In this document: positions 25,944 to 34,783 of the stretch, piece after piece
Numbering within the stretch: the first letter of the stretch is position 1
Layout of the letters: every line of letters begins with the position of its first letter
Assembly (NCBI RefSeq): GCF_015295825.1
Contig: NZ_DVEH01000016.1
Coordinates: forward strand, 1-34,835
Source: Thermosynechococcus sp. M98_K2018_005
Lineage (GTDB): Bacteria; Cyanobacteriota; Cyanobacteriia; Thermosynechococcales; Thermosynechococcaceae
Reading direction: 5' to 3'
Length of the DNA: 34,835 bases
Made by a program: the position numbers and the translations under genes
Notes under the pieces: generated by a model
What the model was told of the DNA's origin: nothing
The model's database searches: none
Seen by the model: the letters and a program-made list of their open reading frames with translations, nothing else

Positions 25944-27212
25944 ATGGGTTTGCAAGCACCACGGGGAACTCGCGATATTTTGCCCGCTGAGCGGGTCTAT
26001 TGGCAGTATTTAGAAACCATTGCTCGCCAGATTTTGGATCGTGCTGCCTATCGCGAAATTTGCACTCCCATTTTTGAGCAAACCCATCTGTTTGAGCGGG
26101 GCATTGGTGAAGCCACCGATATTGTCAGTAAGGAAATGTACACTTTTAGCGATCGCGCTCAACGGTCGCTGACGCTGCGGCCAGAGGGCACGGCGGGGGT
26201 GGTGCGCGCCTATATTGAGCATGGTTTGCACAGCCAAGGGGGCGTCCAACGTCTGTGGTACCTGGGGCCCATGTTTCGCTACGAGCGGCCACAGTCCGGT
26301 CGCTATCGCCAGTTTCACCAGTTGGGGGTGGAAGTTTTAGGCAGTGCCGATCCCCGTGCCGATGCCGAAGTCATTGCCGTGGCCTTGGATATTTTGCAGG
26401 CCCTTGGATTGAAGGAGTTAACCCTGATGCTCAACTCCGTGGGCGATCGCGAGGATCGCAGTGAATATCGTCAGGCCTTGGTGGATTACCTCACCCCCTA
26501 CAAAGCAGATTTAGATCCCGATTCCCAAGAACGCCTCCACCGTAATCCTCTCCGCATCCTTGATAGCAAAGACCCCCGCACCCAAGCGATTGTTAAGGAA
26601 GCGCCTCGGCTGTTGGATTATCTCAGTCCGCAATCGCGCCACCATTTTGAGCAGGTGCAATCCCTCTTGCAGGATCTGGGCATCCGCTACCAGATTCATC
26701 CTGCCCTTGTGCGCGGCCTTGACTACTATACCCACACCGCCTTTGAATTTCAGGATTTGAGTTTGGGCAATGAGGGAACCGTCTGTGGGGGGGGGCGCTA
26801 CGATCACCTTGTCGAGGAATTAGGGGGACCCGCCACACCCGCCATTGGTTGGGCGATGGGACTGGAGCGATTGATTTTACTCCTGCGCGATCGCCCGTTG
26901 CCGCCGCGCGATCAGCCCTACCTCTATATGGTGACCCGTGGCGAAGCTGCCGAACGCCAAGGCCTGATTTTGGCCCAGCAATTGCGGCATCAAGGCTATA
27001 CCGTAGAAGTGGATCTGAGCGGCAGTGCCTTTGGCAAGCAGGTGAAACGCGCCGATCGCGTTGGTGCTACGGTGTGTCTAGTGATTGGAGAAAGTGAAGC
27101 TACGGATCGTACGGTCCAAGTGAAGTGGTTGGCCTCTGGAGAGCAGGTCTTGGTACCGCAACAGGAACTCTTGAGCGAAAACTGGCGATCGCGCTTCCTT
27201 GCTGCCTCATGA
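25944..27212 (+). CDS. hisS: histidyl-tRNA synthetase
   Basis: A 422-aa class II synthetase that charges tRNA-His. It opens MGLQAPRGTRDILP, typical of HisS. Motif 2 is in MFRYERPQSGRYRQFHQLG, the histidine-specific loop is GLDYYTHTAFEF, and motif 3 is in AIGWAMGLERL. The C-terminal anticodon-binding domain runs from about residue 325, with GSAFGKQVKRADRVGA. Length is standard. Its TGA overlaps the ATG of the next gene in ATGA. Confidence 0.97.
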   Translation: MGLQAPRGTRDILPAERVYWQYLETIARQILDRAAYREICTPIFEQTHLFERGIGEATDIVSKEMYTFSDRAQRSLTLRPEGTAGVVRAYIEHGLHSQGGVQRLWYLGPMFRYERPQSGRYRQFHQLGVEVLGSADPRADAEVIAVALDILQALGLKELTLMLNSVGDREDRSEYRQALVDYLTPYKADLDPDSQERLHRNPLRILDSKDPRTQAIVKEAPRLLDYLSPQSRHHFEQVQSLLQDLGIRYQIHPALVRGLDYYTHTAFEFQDLSLGNEGTVCGGGRYDHLVEELGGPATPAIGWAMGLERLILLLRDRPLPPRDQPYLYMVTRGEAAERQGLILAQQLRHQGYTVEVDLSGSAFGKQVKRADRVGATVCLVIGESEATDRTVQVKWLASGEQVLVPQQELLSENWRSRFLAAS

Positions 27213-27904
27213 TGGCCTACTTTCTCATTAGCCACGGCAGTCCTGTCCCTGAGCCACAGCAGGCAATGGCATTCGTGTGCCAGCAACTCACCCCTCTTGG
27301 CATCGTCGGTTGGGGAACCCTTGAAGGAGCACCACTGCCTGAGCAGATTCGCCAATTTAGTCAGCAGGCACAATCTCAGGGGGCTGAGGGGATGGTGATC
27401 CTGCCCCTCTTTTTATTGCCGGGCAACCATGTGGGGGTGGATCTACCGTTGGCGATCGCGGCAGCCGACGCCACGCTTCCCATGCAATTACTCCCCTTCT
27501 TGGGGGGACAGCTGCTCTTTCAAGCATGGTTACAACGGGCGATCGCCGCTGAAGCCGCCCATATTCTCCTTGGCCACGGCAGTCGTCGGCCTGAAGTTCG
27601 CCCTTGGTTTGAGCAACTGTGTCAGACCTGTGGTGTGCGTCCAGCGCTGCTGACCGAAGTGGGAAGTTTAGACCATGCCATTGAGATGCGGCTGGCTCAA
27701 GGGTATACCAGTAGCAAAATTTATGGCTACTTTCTCTTTGGTGGTAAAACCGTTGATCAGGTACACAGCCAACTAGCGACGTTGCAAGTCAGGTATCCCC
27801 ACCATGCCGTTTCCTTGGTGCCAGCCATTCAACCCACCCCCTCCTTGATCAACGTTCTTCAAGACATTCTTCAGGCAGTGCCGCTAGTGGAGCCTGTTGC
27901 ATGA
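27209..27904 (+). CDS. CbiX/SirB-type sirohydrochlorin chelatase family protein
   Basis: A 231-aa protein starting at ATG 27209, which overlaps the hisS stop by four bases; longer readings into hisS are unlikely. It has two related halves, each opening with a metal-binding histidine motif: LISHGSP (H9) and LLGHGSRRPE (H123). This is the long CbiX layout. Family members insert Fe or Co into sirohydrochlorin for siroheme or cobalamin. LPLFLLPGNHVGVDLP matches the active-site loop. Ferro- versus cobaltochelatase cannot be told apart. It overlaps csaB by four bases, indicating a coupled hisS-cbiX-csaB transcript. Confidence 0.85.
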   Translation: MMAYFLISHGSPVPEPQQAMAFVCQQLTPLGIVGWGTLEGAPLPEQIRQFSQQAQSQGAEGMVILPLFLLPGNHVGVDLPLAIAAADATLPMQLLPFLGGQLLFQAWLQRAIAAEAAHILLGHGSRRPEVRPWFEQLCQTCGVRPALLTEVGSLDHAIEMRLAQGYTSSKIYGYFLFGGKTVDQVHSQLATLQVRYPHHAVSLVPAIQPTPSLINVLQDILQAVPLVEPVA

Positions 27905-28920
27905 GTCAAGTCTTTCTCTGTGGCTACTACGGCTATGGCAATGCTGGGGATGAAGCCCTCTTGGCAACGCTCCTCGAACAGTTGCCGCCCCACGTTTCAC
28001 CGGTCGTCCTCAGCGGCAATCCTACGGCCACAGCAGCCCGCTATGGCGTTGCTACCTGCGATCGCCGCCAGTGGCAAAACGTGCTGCGCACTCTGCAACA
28101 GAGCCAGGCCTTCATTTGGGGCGGTGGGAGCCTAATTCAGGATGTGACCAGTTGGCGCAGCCCCCTCTATTACCTTGGTTTGATGACCCTTGCACAGCGC
28201 TTTGGCTGTCGCACCATGGCTTGGGCACAGGGGATTGGTCCTCTGCGATCGCCCCTCTATCGTTGGTGGACACGGGCACTTCTGCGGCGTTGCCTCGCGG
28301 TCACAGTGCGCGATTCCGGCTCAGCGGCTCTCTTGCGGCAGTGGGGCATTCCCCATCAACAGGGAGCCGATCCCGTGTGGCTGATGTCAGCACGTCCTGT
28401 TCTGCCTCCCAAGGACAAGGCGCCCATTGCTGTGTGTTTGCGTCCCCATCGACACCTCACGGGCGATCGCTGGCAGCTTCTGAAAATGGCCTTGCGTCAG
28501 TGGCAGGCAGAGACGGGGGTGCCGCTTTTGCTGTTGCCCTTTCAGCCCCAACAGGATTTACCCTTGGCTGAGGATCTCTATGGGGCATTGCTGCCTGAGC
28601 AGACGCAACTTGTGTCCTGTGAGGATCCCCGCGAGATGAAGGGACTTTTGGCGACAACGGTGGGGGCGATCGCCATGCGTCTCCATGCTCTGATTATGGC
28701 CGCCAGTGTGGGCTGTCGCTGTTTTGCCCTCAGCTATGATCCCAAGGTGAGTTACCTCATGGCCGATACGGGTATGGCTGGAGTTGAACTAGCAGCATTG
28801 CCCCCTGACCCCACTGCCTTGATCCACCAATGGCAACGCACCTTCGCAGCCCCCCTACCAAACTATCAACCCTACCTTCAGTCGGCTGCGGTTCACAAGG
28901 CAGTGCTGCATCTCCTCTAG
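27901..28920 (+). CDS. csaB: polysaccharide pyruvyl transferase CsaB
   Basis: A 339-aa enzyme of the polysaccharide pyruvyl transferase family, matching CsaB: CGYYGYGNAGDEALL near the start, FIWGGGSLIQD around residue 77, AWAQGIGPL, and an RLHALIMAASVGCR motif towards the C-terminus. CsaB adds pyruvate ketals to cell-wall polysaccharide, which in other bacteria anchors S-layer proteins with SLH domains; cyanobacteria carry SLH porins. GGAG lies about ten nt before the ATG within the end of the preceding gene, and the ATG shares four bases with its stop. Confidence 0.92.
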   Translation: MSQVFLCGYYGYGNAGDEALLATLLEQLPPHVSPVVLSGNPTATAARYGVATCDRRQWQNVLRTLQQSQAFIWGGGSLIQDVTSWRSPLYYLGLMTLAQRFGCRTMAWAQGIGPLRSPLYRWWTRALLRRCLAVTVRDSGSAALLRQWGIPHQQGADPVWLMSARPVLPPKDKAPIAVCLRPHRHLTGDRWQLLKMALRQWQAETGVPLLLLPFQPQQDLPLAEDLYGALLPEQTQLVSCEDPREMKGLLATTVGAIAMRLHALIMAASVGCRCFALSYDPKVSYLMADTGMAGVELAALPPDPTALIHQWQRTFAAPLPNYQPYLQSAAVHKAVLHLL

Positions 28921-28983
28921 GCCAGCACCCCAGCAAGGATAGGATAAGATCAACTCGATGCGTCGTTTTATTGCGGCAACCCC

Positions 28984-29553
28984 ATGAGCGAATTTCACCG
29001 CCGCTATCCCACCGGCAGCATTGTCAGTGATTTATTGCAAATTCATGACGGCCTCTTTATTGTCAAAACCACCCTCCTTGTCGGCGAAACGATTCTAGCT
29101 ACAGGGATGGCTGCTGCACCGACTTTAGAACAGGCGGAAGATAGTGCCCGCCAGCGTGCCCTGCAACTTCTCGGTATTCACCTCCCTGTGCAGACGGAAG
29201 CGGAACTGATTCCCCGCACCCCGGCCGCCCTCGAGGCAGCTCCTTGGTCAGAGGCCAGCAATACTGATCTGCTCTTGGAACCCACCACTCCTCCCAATCC
29301 CCGCCGCGGTAAGCCAGCGGTTAAACCTGCCAGCGAGAAGCCCCCCACCAAGCGTGAACCCGTGGATCTAGCGGATGAAATTGCCCAAACCACCGTGGAA
29401 ATGAAACGCTTGGGATGGACAGAAGCCCAAGGCCGTGCCTGTTTACTCGAACGCTACGGCAAGCGATCGCGCCAGCAACTGAGCGATGAAGAACTCTTGG
29501 ATTTTCTCCACTTTTTGCAGCGTCAACCCAGTGCCGGGGAGCCGTCCTTTTAG
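28984..29553 (+). CDS. unknown cyanobacterial protein with disordered linker
   Basis: A 189-aa soluble protein. The N-terminal 65 residues look like a compact alpha/beta domain (IVKTTLLVGETILATGMA, then EQAEDSARQRALQLLGI), a pattern faintly like the metabolite-modified or DNA-annealing Rad52/DdrA-type domains in its repeated-strand and helix ending. Residues 75-130 are Pro/Lys/Glu-rich and probably disordered. The C-terminal 55 residues form a helical domain with MKRLGWTEAQGRACLLERYGKRSRQQLSDEEL, which resembles helices attached to single-strand-binding or recombination proteins in cyanobacteria. This resemblance is inference. It stands 63 nt after csaB and may have its own promoter. Confidence 0.6.
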   Translation: MSEFHRRYPTGSIVSDLLQIHDGLFIVKTTLLVGETILATGMAAAPTLEQAEDSARQRALQLLGIHLPVQTEAELIPRTPAALEAAPWSEASNTDLLLEPTTPPNPRRGKPAVKPASEKPPTKREPVDLADEIAQTTVEMKRLGWTEAQGRACLLERYGKRSRQQLSDEELLDFLHFLQRQPSAGEPSF

Positions 29554-29593
29554 GCCTTCAAACTCGGCAATCAAATGCAAGAAAAATTTATAC

Positions 29594-29623
29594 TTTAGCG
29601 AAAACTTAAAGAAAAACTATAGA
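29594..29623 (+). promoter_or_regulatory. possible promoter of the heme A synthase gene
   Basis: TTTAGC (29594-29599) and TATAGA (29618-29623) are 18 bases apart in an A/T-rich stretch. A leader of about 65 nt would follow, with GAGGA (29684-29688) seven nt before the GTG start. Confidence 0.3.
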
Positions 29624-29695
29624 TTTTCACGCCAGCCCTGATCCCCGCCTTAGCTTCTTTACCATGAAGAAGTTGTTACTGTCGAGGAAAAATCC

Positions 29696-30619
29696 GTGCT
29701 GGGTCCCTTTCATGTCTCACCCTTGACCCTAGGCAGTGATCCAAGTGTCCGTCGCCAGTGGATTTTTCGCCTCGTGCTGCTGATGACGGTCTTTACCCTC
29801 TTTTTGATGGCGGTGGGCAGTGCCACACGGGTGATGGATGCCGGTTTAGCCTGTCCCGATTGGCCGTTGTGCTTTGGTACGCTGGTGCCGCAAATGGATT
29901 TGCAAATCTTCCTAGAGTGGTTTCACCGCCTGCTGGCCACTAGTTTAGGGCTGATGGCGATCGCCTTTGTCGGATTGAGCGTCGCTTGGCGGCAAGCCCT
30001 ACCTCCTTGGGTGCCCTTCGCTGCTGGAGCGGCACTGGGCCTTGTAATTTTGCAGGGGATTCTTGGTGGGCTGACGGTGACTGAATTGCTGCGCTTTGAA
30101 ATTGTGACCGCTCACTTGGGCACGGGACTGCTCTTCTTTTGCCTTTTGGCAGCAATCACCGTTGGCTTGGCTCCCTTTAGAGGCACGGGGAGTGCCCGTT
30201 GGTTGCGGGTTGCCGCAGCGATCGCTGCTTTATGTGTCTATGGCCAAAGTTTGTTGGGGGGCTTGGTGTCTTCGCAGTGGGCGGTACATCAGTGTCTCTA
30301 TGGCGATCGCCTGTGTGGGGTGCTCAATAGCCATCTAATCGGTGTTGTCCCAGCCACCTTGAGTGTTTTAGGGGTTGTGATTGTGGCGTGGCGCAGCCCA
30401 GCTTTGGCTCCCCTGTTGCGGCAACTGAGTTTCTCACTCCTGGCGGTGGTGGCTCTGCAAGTGGCCTTGGGCTGGAGCACCCTACAACTAAAGCTACAGG
30501 TTCCGGCACTCACCGTTGCCCATCAAATGGTTGGCGCCACCCTTTTGGGGTTGTTGGTTGCGATTGCCACATTGGCGTGGCGCGATTGCCCATCCGATTC
30601 CCTGAAGCATGAGTTTTGA
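29696..30619 (+). CDS. ctaA: heme A synthase (COX15/CtaA family)
   Basis: A 307-aa membrane protein with about eight hydrophobic segments. The family pattern SATRVMDAGLACPDWPLC near residue 42 includes the cysteine pair, EWFHRLLA carries a heme-ligand histidine, and later histidines occur in TAHLGTG, QWAVHQ and AHQMVG. It oxidises heme O to heme A for cytochrome c oxidase. The start is GTG at 29696, supported by GAGGA seven nt upstream. Its TGA is at 30617-30619, and the next gene begins 17 nt further on. The symbol follows Bacillus usage and is distinct from the copper ATPase CtaA. Confidence 0.93.
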   Translation: MLGPFHVSPLTLGSDPSVRRQWIFRLVLLMTVFTLFLMAVGSATRVMDAGLACPDWPLCFGTLVPQMDLQIFLEWFHRLLATSLGLMAIAFVGLSVAWRQALPPWVPFAAGAALGLVILQGILGGLTVTELLRFEIVTAHLGTGLLFFCLLAAITVGLAPFRGTGSARWLRVAAAIAALCVYGQSLLGGLVSSQWAVHQCLYGDRLCGVLNSHLIGVVPATLSVLGVVIVAWRSPALAPLLRQLSFSLLAVVALQVALGWSTLQLKLQVPALTVAHQMVGATLLGLLVAIATLAWRDCPSDSLKHEF

Positions 30620-30636
30620 ACAATCTTGAGGCTCGC

Positions 30637-31590
30637 ATGACATTCCTAGCCAGACTTTCCTCCTCAACGGGGGATCTTTCGACAAAATTAGTGGACTATG
30701 TCCAACTCACCAAACCGCGGTTAATTCTGCTCTTTTTGATTACAACTGCCGCAGCGATGGAAGTAGCAAGCCAAGGTCAGGTGGCTCCCCAACTGCTCCT
30801 CATAACCCTTTTCAGTGGTACTTGTGCGGCGGCGGCAGCCAATACGATCAACTGTCTCTATGACCGCGATATTGATGCCATTATGGAGCGGACACGCCAT
30901 CGCCCTTTGCCAGCGGGTCGGGTAGCTCCTTGGGAAGCGGTGTTTCTAGCAGTACTCTTGGCAACAACGGCCTTTAGTCTTTTGGCAGTGTTTGCCAATC
31001 TCCTGAGTGCCTGCCTTGCGATGGCCGGAATTGCGGTGTATGTGGGAGTCTATACCCACTGGCTGAAGCGGTTTTCGCCCCAAAATATCGTCATTGGCGG
31101 TGCGGCTGGGGCGATTCCCCCCTTGGTGGGTTGGGCAGCGGTGACGGGAGAACTGAGTTGGGCCGCTTGGGTGCTATTTGCCATTATCTTTATCTGGACG
31201 CCGCCCCATTTTTGGCCGTTGGCGATGCTGATCCAAGAGGACTATGCCCGTGTGCGGGTGCCGATGCTGCCCGTTGTTGATGGCAATCGCGTGACGGCAC
31301 AGCACATTTTCCGCTACACCTTGGCATTGGTGCCCACCAGTCTGCTGTTGATTTACCCCTGTGGTGTCGTGGGCTGGGGCTATGGTGGAGTGGCGATCGC
31401 CCTTGGCGGTTGGTTTATTTACCGCGCGTGGCAGTTGACCCAAGCCCCAGAGGACAAAGAACAGGCACGCAGCCTCTTTAAGTTCTCAATCCTCTACATG
31501 ATGCTGCTGTGTGCTGCAATGGTCGGCGATCGCATTCTGTTGCCCCAGTTGCCCGAAAGCCTCGATGCCCTTGCTTGTCTTTTGAGTTAG
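30637..31590 (+). CDS. ctaB: protoheme IX farnesyltransferase (heme O synthase, COX10)
   Basis: A 317-aa UbiA-family prenyltransferase with about nine membrane segments. The first Asp-rich motif is NCLYDRDIDAIMERTRHRP and the second is LIQEDYARVRVPMLP. It adds a farnesyl group to protoheme to give heme O, the substrate of the upstream gene. The start chosen is ATG 30637, with GAGG five nt upstream, rather than TTG 30616, which overlaps the preceding stop. The oxidase subunit genes that often sit nearby in other cyanobacteria are not here. Its stop overlaps the convergent hydrolase by four bases. Confidence 0.95.
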   Translation: MTFLARLSSSTGDLSTKLVDYVQLTKPRLILLFLITTAAAMEVASQGQVAPQLLLITLFSGTCAAAAANTINCLYDRDIDAIMERTRHRPLPAGRVAPWEAVFLAVLLATTAFSLLAVFANLLSACLAMAGIAVYVGVYTHWLKRFSPQNIVIGGAAGAIPPLVGWAAVTGELSWAAWVLFAIIFIWTPPHFWPLAMLIQEDYARVRVPMLPVVDGNRVTAQHIFRYTLALVPTSLLLIYPCGVVGWGYGGVAIALGGWFIYRAWQLTQAPEDKEQARSLFKFSILYMMLLCAAMVGDRILLPQLPESLDALACLLS

Positions 31591-32486
31591 GCGTGCCCCA
31601 ACTGTTGCAACCACTCAATGAGGATCGGGTTCACCAGCTCCGGGCGATCGTCGTGGGGACAATGCCCCGTATTCGCTAGCCGTTCAATGCGAATCGGCAG
31701 CCGCTCTTGGTGGGCTTCAAAGTGCTTCGCCCCTGAGACGGGTGTCCAGGGATCCACCTCGCCCCAGAGCACCAGAATCGGCACTTGAATCTCTGGCAGC
31801 AAATCCACAATTTTCGGTCCCGGCGGTGCTGAAATCACACGGGCAAACACTTCCTTAGCGCCGGCATCCATGGCCGGCCGATGCAGCAGTTCGACCAATT
31901 CATCGGTAATGGCATCGGGATTGGCATAGACTTGGGTCAGGGTTTTGCGGATGCGCTCCGGCTGCCGAATCTGGTTAAAGATCAAATGACCCATGACGGG
32001 AGAGGCGACCAAGGTGCGAAAGATGGCGGTAAAGAGGCTCTGCATCCAATTCAGTTCATTGGGACGGTGGTTGAGTCCCCCAGCACAGTTGAGAACACTC
32101 ACCGCACGGCAGGTGTGGCCAGAGCGAGCCGCCATCATCAGACACAGCAAACCACCGATGGAGTTGCCTACCCAAACCACGGGTTCCCCAATATGGGCTT
32201 GCCAAAAGTCCGCCAGTAGCTCGGCCCATAGATCCAAGCTGTAGGTTAAATCCGGCTTTGCTGAGGCACCAAAACCCAGTAAATCAAGGGCATAGACACG
32301 GTAACCTGCGGCGGTGAGGGCAGGGATATTTTTGCGCCAGTGACCAATAGAGGCACCAAAACCATGAACTAACACCACTGGGGCACCACTGCCATTGACG
32401 CTGTAGCGAATGCGATGGCCGCGCCAAGTCCAATCTGCGGTGGGAAAAGCTGCGGTGGCTGAGAGCGTAGAGGTCATTCTGCCCAT
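31587..32486 (-). CDS. alpha/beta hydrolase fold protein
   Basis: A 299-aa hydrolase. HGFGASIGHW supplies the oxyanion region, the nucleophile serine sits in GNSIGG, the acid is likely the Asp in WGEVDPWTP, and the histidine is in NTGHCPHDDRP. The overall pattern resembles the plant and cyanobacterial pheophytinase-like or haloperoxidase-like group of alpha/beta hydrolases; a role on chlorophyll derivatives or esters is only a guess. A second ATG at 32477 is possible. It is divergent from a short-chain dehydrogenase gene with 53 nt between them. Confidence 0.8.
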   Translation of the reverse strand: MGRMTSTLSATAAFPTADWTWRGHRIRYSVNGSGAPVVLVHGFGASIGHWRKNIPALTAAGYRVYALDLLGFGASAKPDLTYSLDLWAELLADFWQAHIGEPVVWVGNSIGGLLCLMMAARSGHTCRAVSVLNCAGGLNHRPNELNWMQSLFTAIFRTLVASPVMGHLIFNQIRQPERIRKTLTQVYANPDAITDELVELLHRPAMDAGAKEVFARVISAPPGPKIVDLLPEIQVPILVLWGEVDPWTPVSGAKHFEAHQERLPIRIERLANTGHCPHDDRPELVNPILIEWLQQLGHA

Positions 32487-32539
32487 TCCCGAAATGTATT
32501 ACTTTTAAGATAGCGATCTTTAAGTTTCGTAACAATTTT

Positions 32540-33316
32540 ATGACAACCGCACTGATTACGGGGGCAACGGGGGGATTAGGGCAGGCCTTTGCCGAAGCCT
32601 TGGCTGATCGCCAGCACAATTTGATCCTGACGGGGCGTTCCCTCGACACCCTAGAGGCACTCAAGACGCGCCTGAGCCAAAAGGTGTCGGTGGTGTGTAT
32701 TCCCCAAGACTTGAGTCAACCCGGTGCCGCCTGCCGCCTCTATGGGCAGATCCAAGCCTTGGGGTTAAGTGTGGATCTGCTGATCAATAATGCCGGCTTT
32801 GGTGATTATGGTGCCTTTGGCGATCGCGATTGCCAGCCATTGACAGCCATGCTCCAAGTGAACATCACGGCACTGGTGGAACTCACCCATCTCGTGCTCC
32901 AAGAAATGCGCCCCCGCCGCCAAGGTACGATCATCAACGTTAGTTCCATTGCTGCCTTTCAGCCCCTGCCCTATCTTGCGGTCTATGCCGCCAGCAAAGC
33001 CTTTGTTCGCCACTTCAGCGAAGCCCTGTGGGCAGAGGTCAAACCCTTGGGTATTCGGGTATTAGCCGTCTGTCCCGGACCCACTGCCACCAACTTCTTT
33101 GAGCGTGCCGATATGACCCGCAACCCGGCTCTCATTGCCCAGCAGGATACCCCCGAACAGGTGGTGGCTGAAACCCTTGCTGCTTTGCAAACCGATGTGG
33201 CCACGGTCATTCCCGGTCAGCCCGCCAATCGCTTCCTTGCCCTTGCCGGTCGGTTGGTGCCCCGCCAGTGGTTGGTACAACAGTTAGAACCCCGCTTCCG
33301 TCCCCCCGCTCAATAG
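32540..33316 (+). CDS. short-chain dehydrogenase/reductase (SDR)
   Basis: A 258-aa classical SDR. The cofactor loop is TGATGGLG near residue 7, LTGRS after the second strand suggests NADP preference, NNAGFGDYG is the structural motif, and the active site is a Ser in NVSSIAA with YAASK. CPGPTATNFF follows the active site. The group resembles the DltE/YqjQ-like branch acting on lipids or small ketones; the substrate is unknown. Its final 33 bases overlap the convergent protease gene. Confidence 0.85.
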   Translation: MTTALITGATGGLGQAFAEALADRQHNLILTGRSLDTLEALKTRLSQKVSVVCIPQDLSQPGAACRLYGQIQALGLSVDLLINNAGFGDYGAFGDRDCQPLTAMLQVNITALVELTHLVLQEMRPRRQGTIINVSSIAAFQPLPYLAVYAASKAFVRHFSEALWAEVKPLGIRVLAVCPGPTATNFFERADMTRNPALIAQQDTPEQVVAETLAALQTDVATVIPGQPANRFLALAGRLVPRQWLVQQLEPRFRPPAQ

Positions 33317-34690
33317 GAGCAAGCCCAAAAAGGAGCCACTGTTCCAGATACCGTGGAGAATCATTGCCGCACCAATGTTTTGCGATCGCCAGTAGATGTA
33401 GCTGAGCACGGTTCCTAAAACCGTTAAGGGCAGCAGATCAGCTAAATTCAGGTGGGCAATGGCAAAGAGGAGTCCTGTCACCCCCATTGCAGTGCCGAGG
33501 GGCAAATAGGATTGTACCGAACGAAAGAAGAATCCGCGAAAGAGAATCTCCTCAAAGAAGGGCGCCATCACCGCCACCATGACATAGAGTAGGGCAAAGG
33601 TGGTGTAATCGCGGCTTTGTAAAATAATCTCCAGCAGGGGATTGCCGCCCCCTTGATTTTTCAGCAGTGCTTGACTAATCAGTGAACTGACTAGGACTAA
33701 AGGCAGTGCCGCCAAATAGCCGCCGATCCCCCAACACAAGGCACCCCCTAACCCCCCTTGCCAACGTAACCAATCCGCAGGGCGCTGACCAAAGGGACGC
33801 AAAAAGTACCACAGCCAGCCCAAGCCAGCGACCATCATCATCCCGTAGTTCACTAAGGCATACACCGTTTGGGCCATCGCAGAGCGCAGCGGCAGTCCCA
33901 TGCCAATCAGGGAGCGCACCAAGGGCATGAGCACCAAACTAATGGCAAAGAAAAGAGCAAACCAGATCACCATGCCTTCCCAGAGGGTTTCCCAGCCCCA
34001 TGTCACGGGAGTCAGGGGTGGCAGAGTTTTCCCTTGGTGGCGGCGGCGCAGGTGTTGATAGATCCAGACAATCCAAAGAACAATCCCAATCAAACTTCCT
34101 AGCAGAGGAGTCGTGCTAATGAGGGCAAGGCGATAGAAAGCCGCCTGGGCGCGCTTTTGTTCTGCACGGGTCAAGGCCATCAGGGCATCGGATCGCTGTT
34201 GCAGTTCATAGAGGCGTTCGAGGGCGCGATCGCGAAACCAGCCTTGGAGTGTATTTTTAATCAATGGTTCGGCATCTGGCAGCAATTGAGGGGGATCGGT
34301 CCACAACCCCATCAGTACTTCTGCGGTACTGCGGGTTGTCCCTTGAGCTTCATTGATGAGGAGTTGCCATGTGTTGAGGGCGCGATCGCGCTGGCTGGCG
34401 TCCGCATAGAGCAGTCCCAATTGAAGACGCAGCAGTTGGTTTTGTGGTGTGGGCGCTGCCAGCACTTCTTCGTAGGCTTTGATTGCGCTTTCCACATTTG
34501 CTACAAGGCGATCGCGGGTGTCAGCATCCCCTAACCCCTGCCATTCGCGGGCTTGCAGCGATAAATTCGTTTGAAAGAGGTTAATTTGCCCTTGGGTTTG
34601 GGGTTCGAGGTAACTACTGAGCAACGACACCGTAATCAGGGTAGCCACCACCACACTGAGGGCGGCGAGCACCAACCGTTTCAGAGACAT
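33284..34690 (-). CDS. CPBP family intramembrane glutamic endopeptidase (CAAX protease/Abi domain)
   Basis: A 468-aa membrane protein when started at ATG 34688-34690; a TTG further upstream would add 17 less convincing residues. It opens with one membrane anchor, then a mostly helical soluble region (about 45-170) resembling TPR-like repeats, then about seven membrane segments. The CPBP motifs are EEILFRGFFF, FAIAHLNLADLLP and HGIWNSG, giving the two catalytic Glu and metal-ligand His or Asn positions. Members cleave prenylated or other membrane proteins, or act in bacteriocin immunity; the substrate is unknown. The tail overlaps the convergent SDR gene by 33 bases. Confidence 0.88.
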   Translation of the reverse strand: MSLKRLVLAALSVVVATLITVSLLSSYLEPQTQGQINLFQTNLSLQAREWQGLGDADTRDRLVANVESAIKAYEEVLAAPTPQNQLLRLQLGLLYADASQRDRALNTWQLLINEAQGTTRSTAEVLMGLWTDPPQLLPDAEPLIKNTLQGWFRDRALERLYELQQRSDALMALTRAEQKRAQAAFYRLALISTTPLLGSLIGIVLWIVWIYQHLRRRHQGKTLPPLTPVTWGWETLWEGMVIWFALFFAISLVLMPLVRSLIGMGLPLRSAMAQTVYALVNYGMMMVAGLGWLWYFLRPFGQRPADWLRWQGGLGGALCWGIGGYLAALPLVLVSSLISQALLKNQGGGNPLLEIILQSRDYTTFALLYVMVAVMAPFFEEILFRGFFFRSVQSYLPLGTAMGVTGLLFAIAHLNLADLLPLTVLGTVLSYIYWRSQNIGAAMILHGIWNSGSFLGLLLLSGGTEAGF

Positions 34691-34783
34691 AGGGCAAAGC
34701 TGACAAGGGACTCCCCAAAACCTTAGCGGAAAGCAACCCAAGGGATCAATCTAGTAGGCTAGCTATGGTCTGCTCTACGACTC

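Noticed and set aside
27125-27208. N-terminal extension of the CbiX-type protein into hisS
   Set aside because: The family motif LISHGS begins a few residues after ATG 27209, and the extension lies wholly within the hisS coding sequence.
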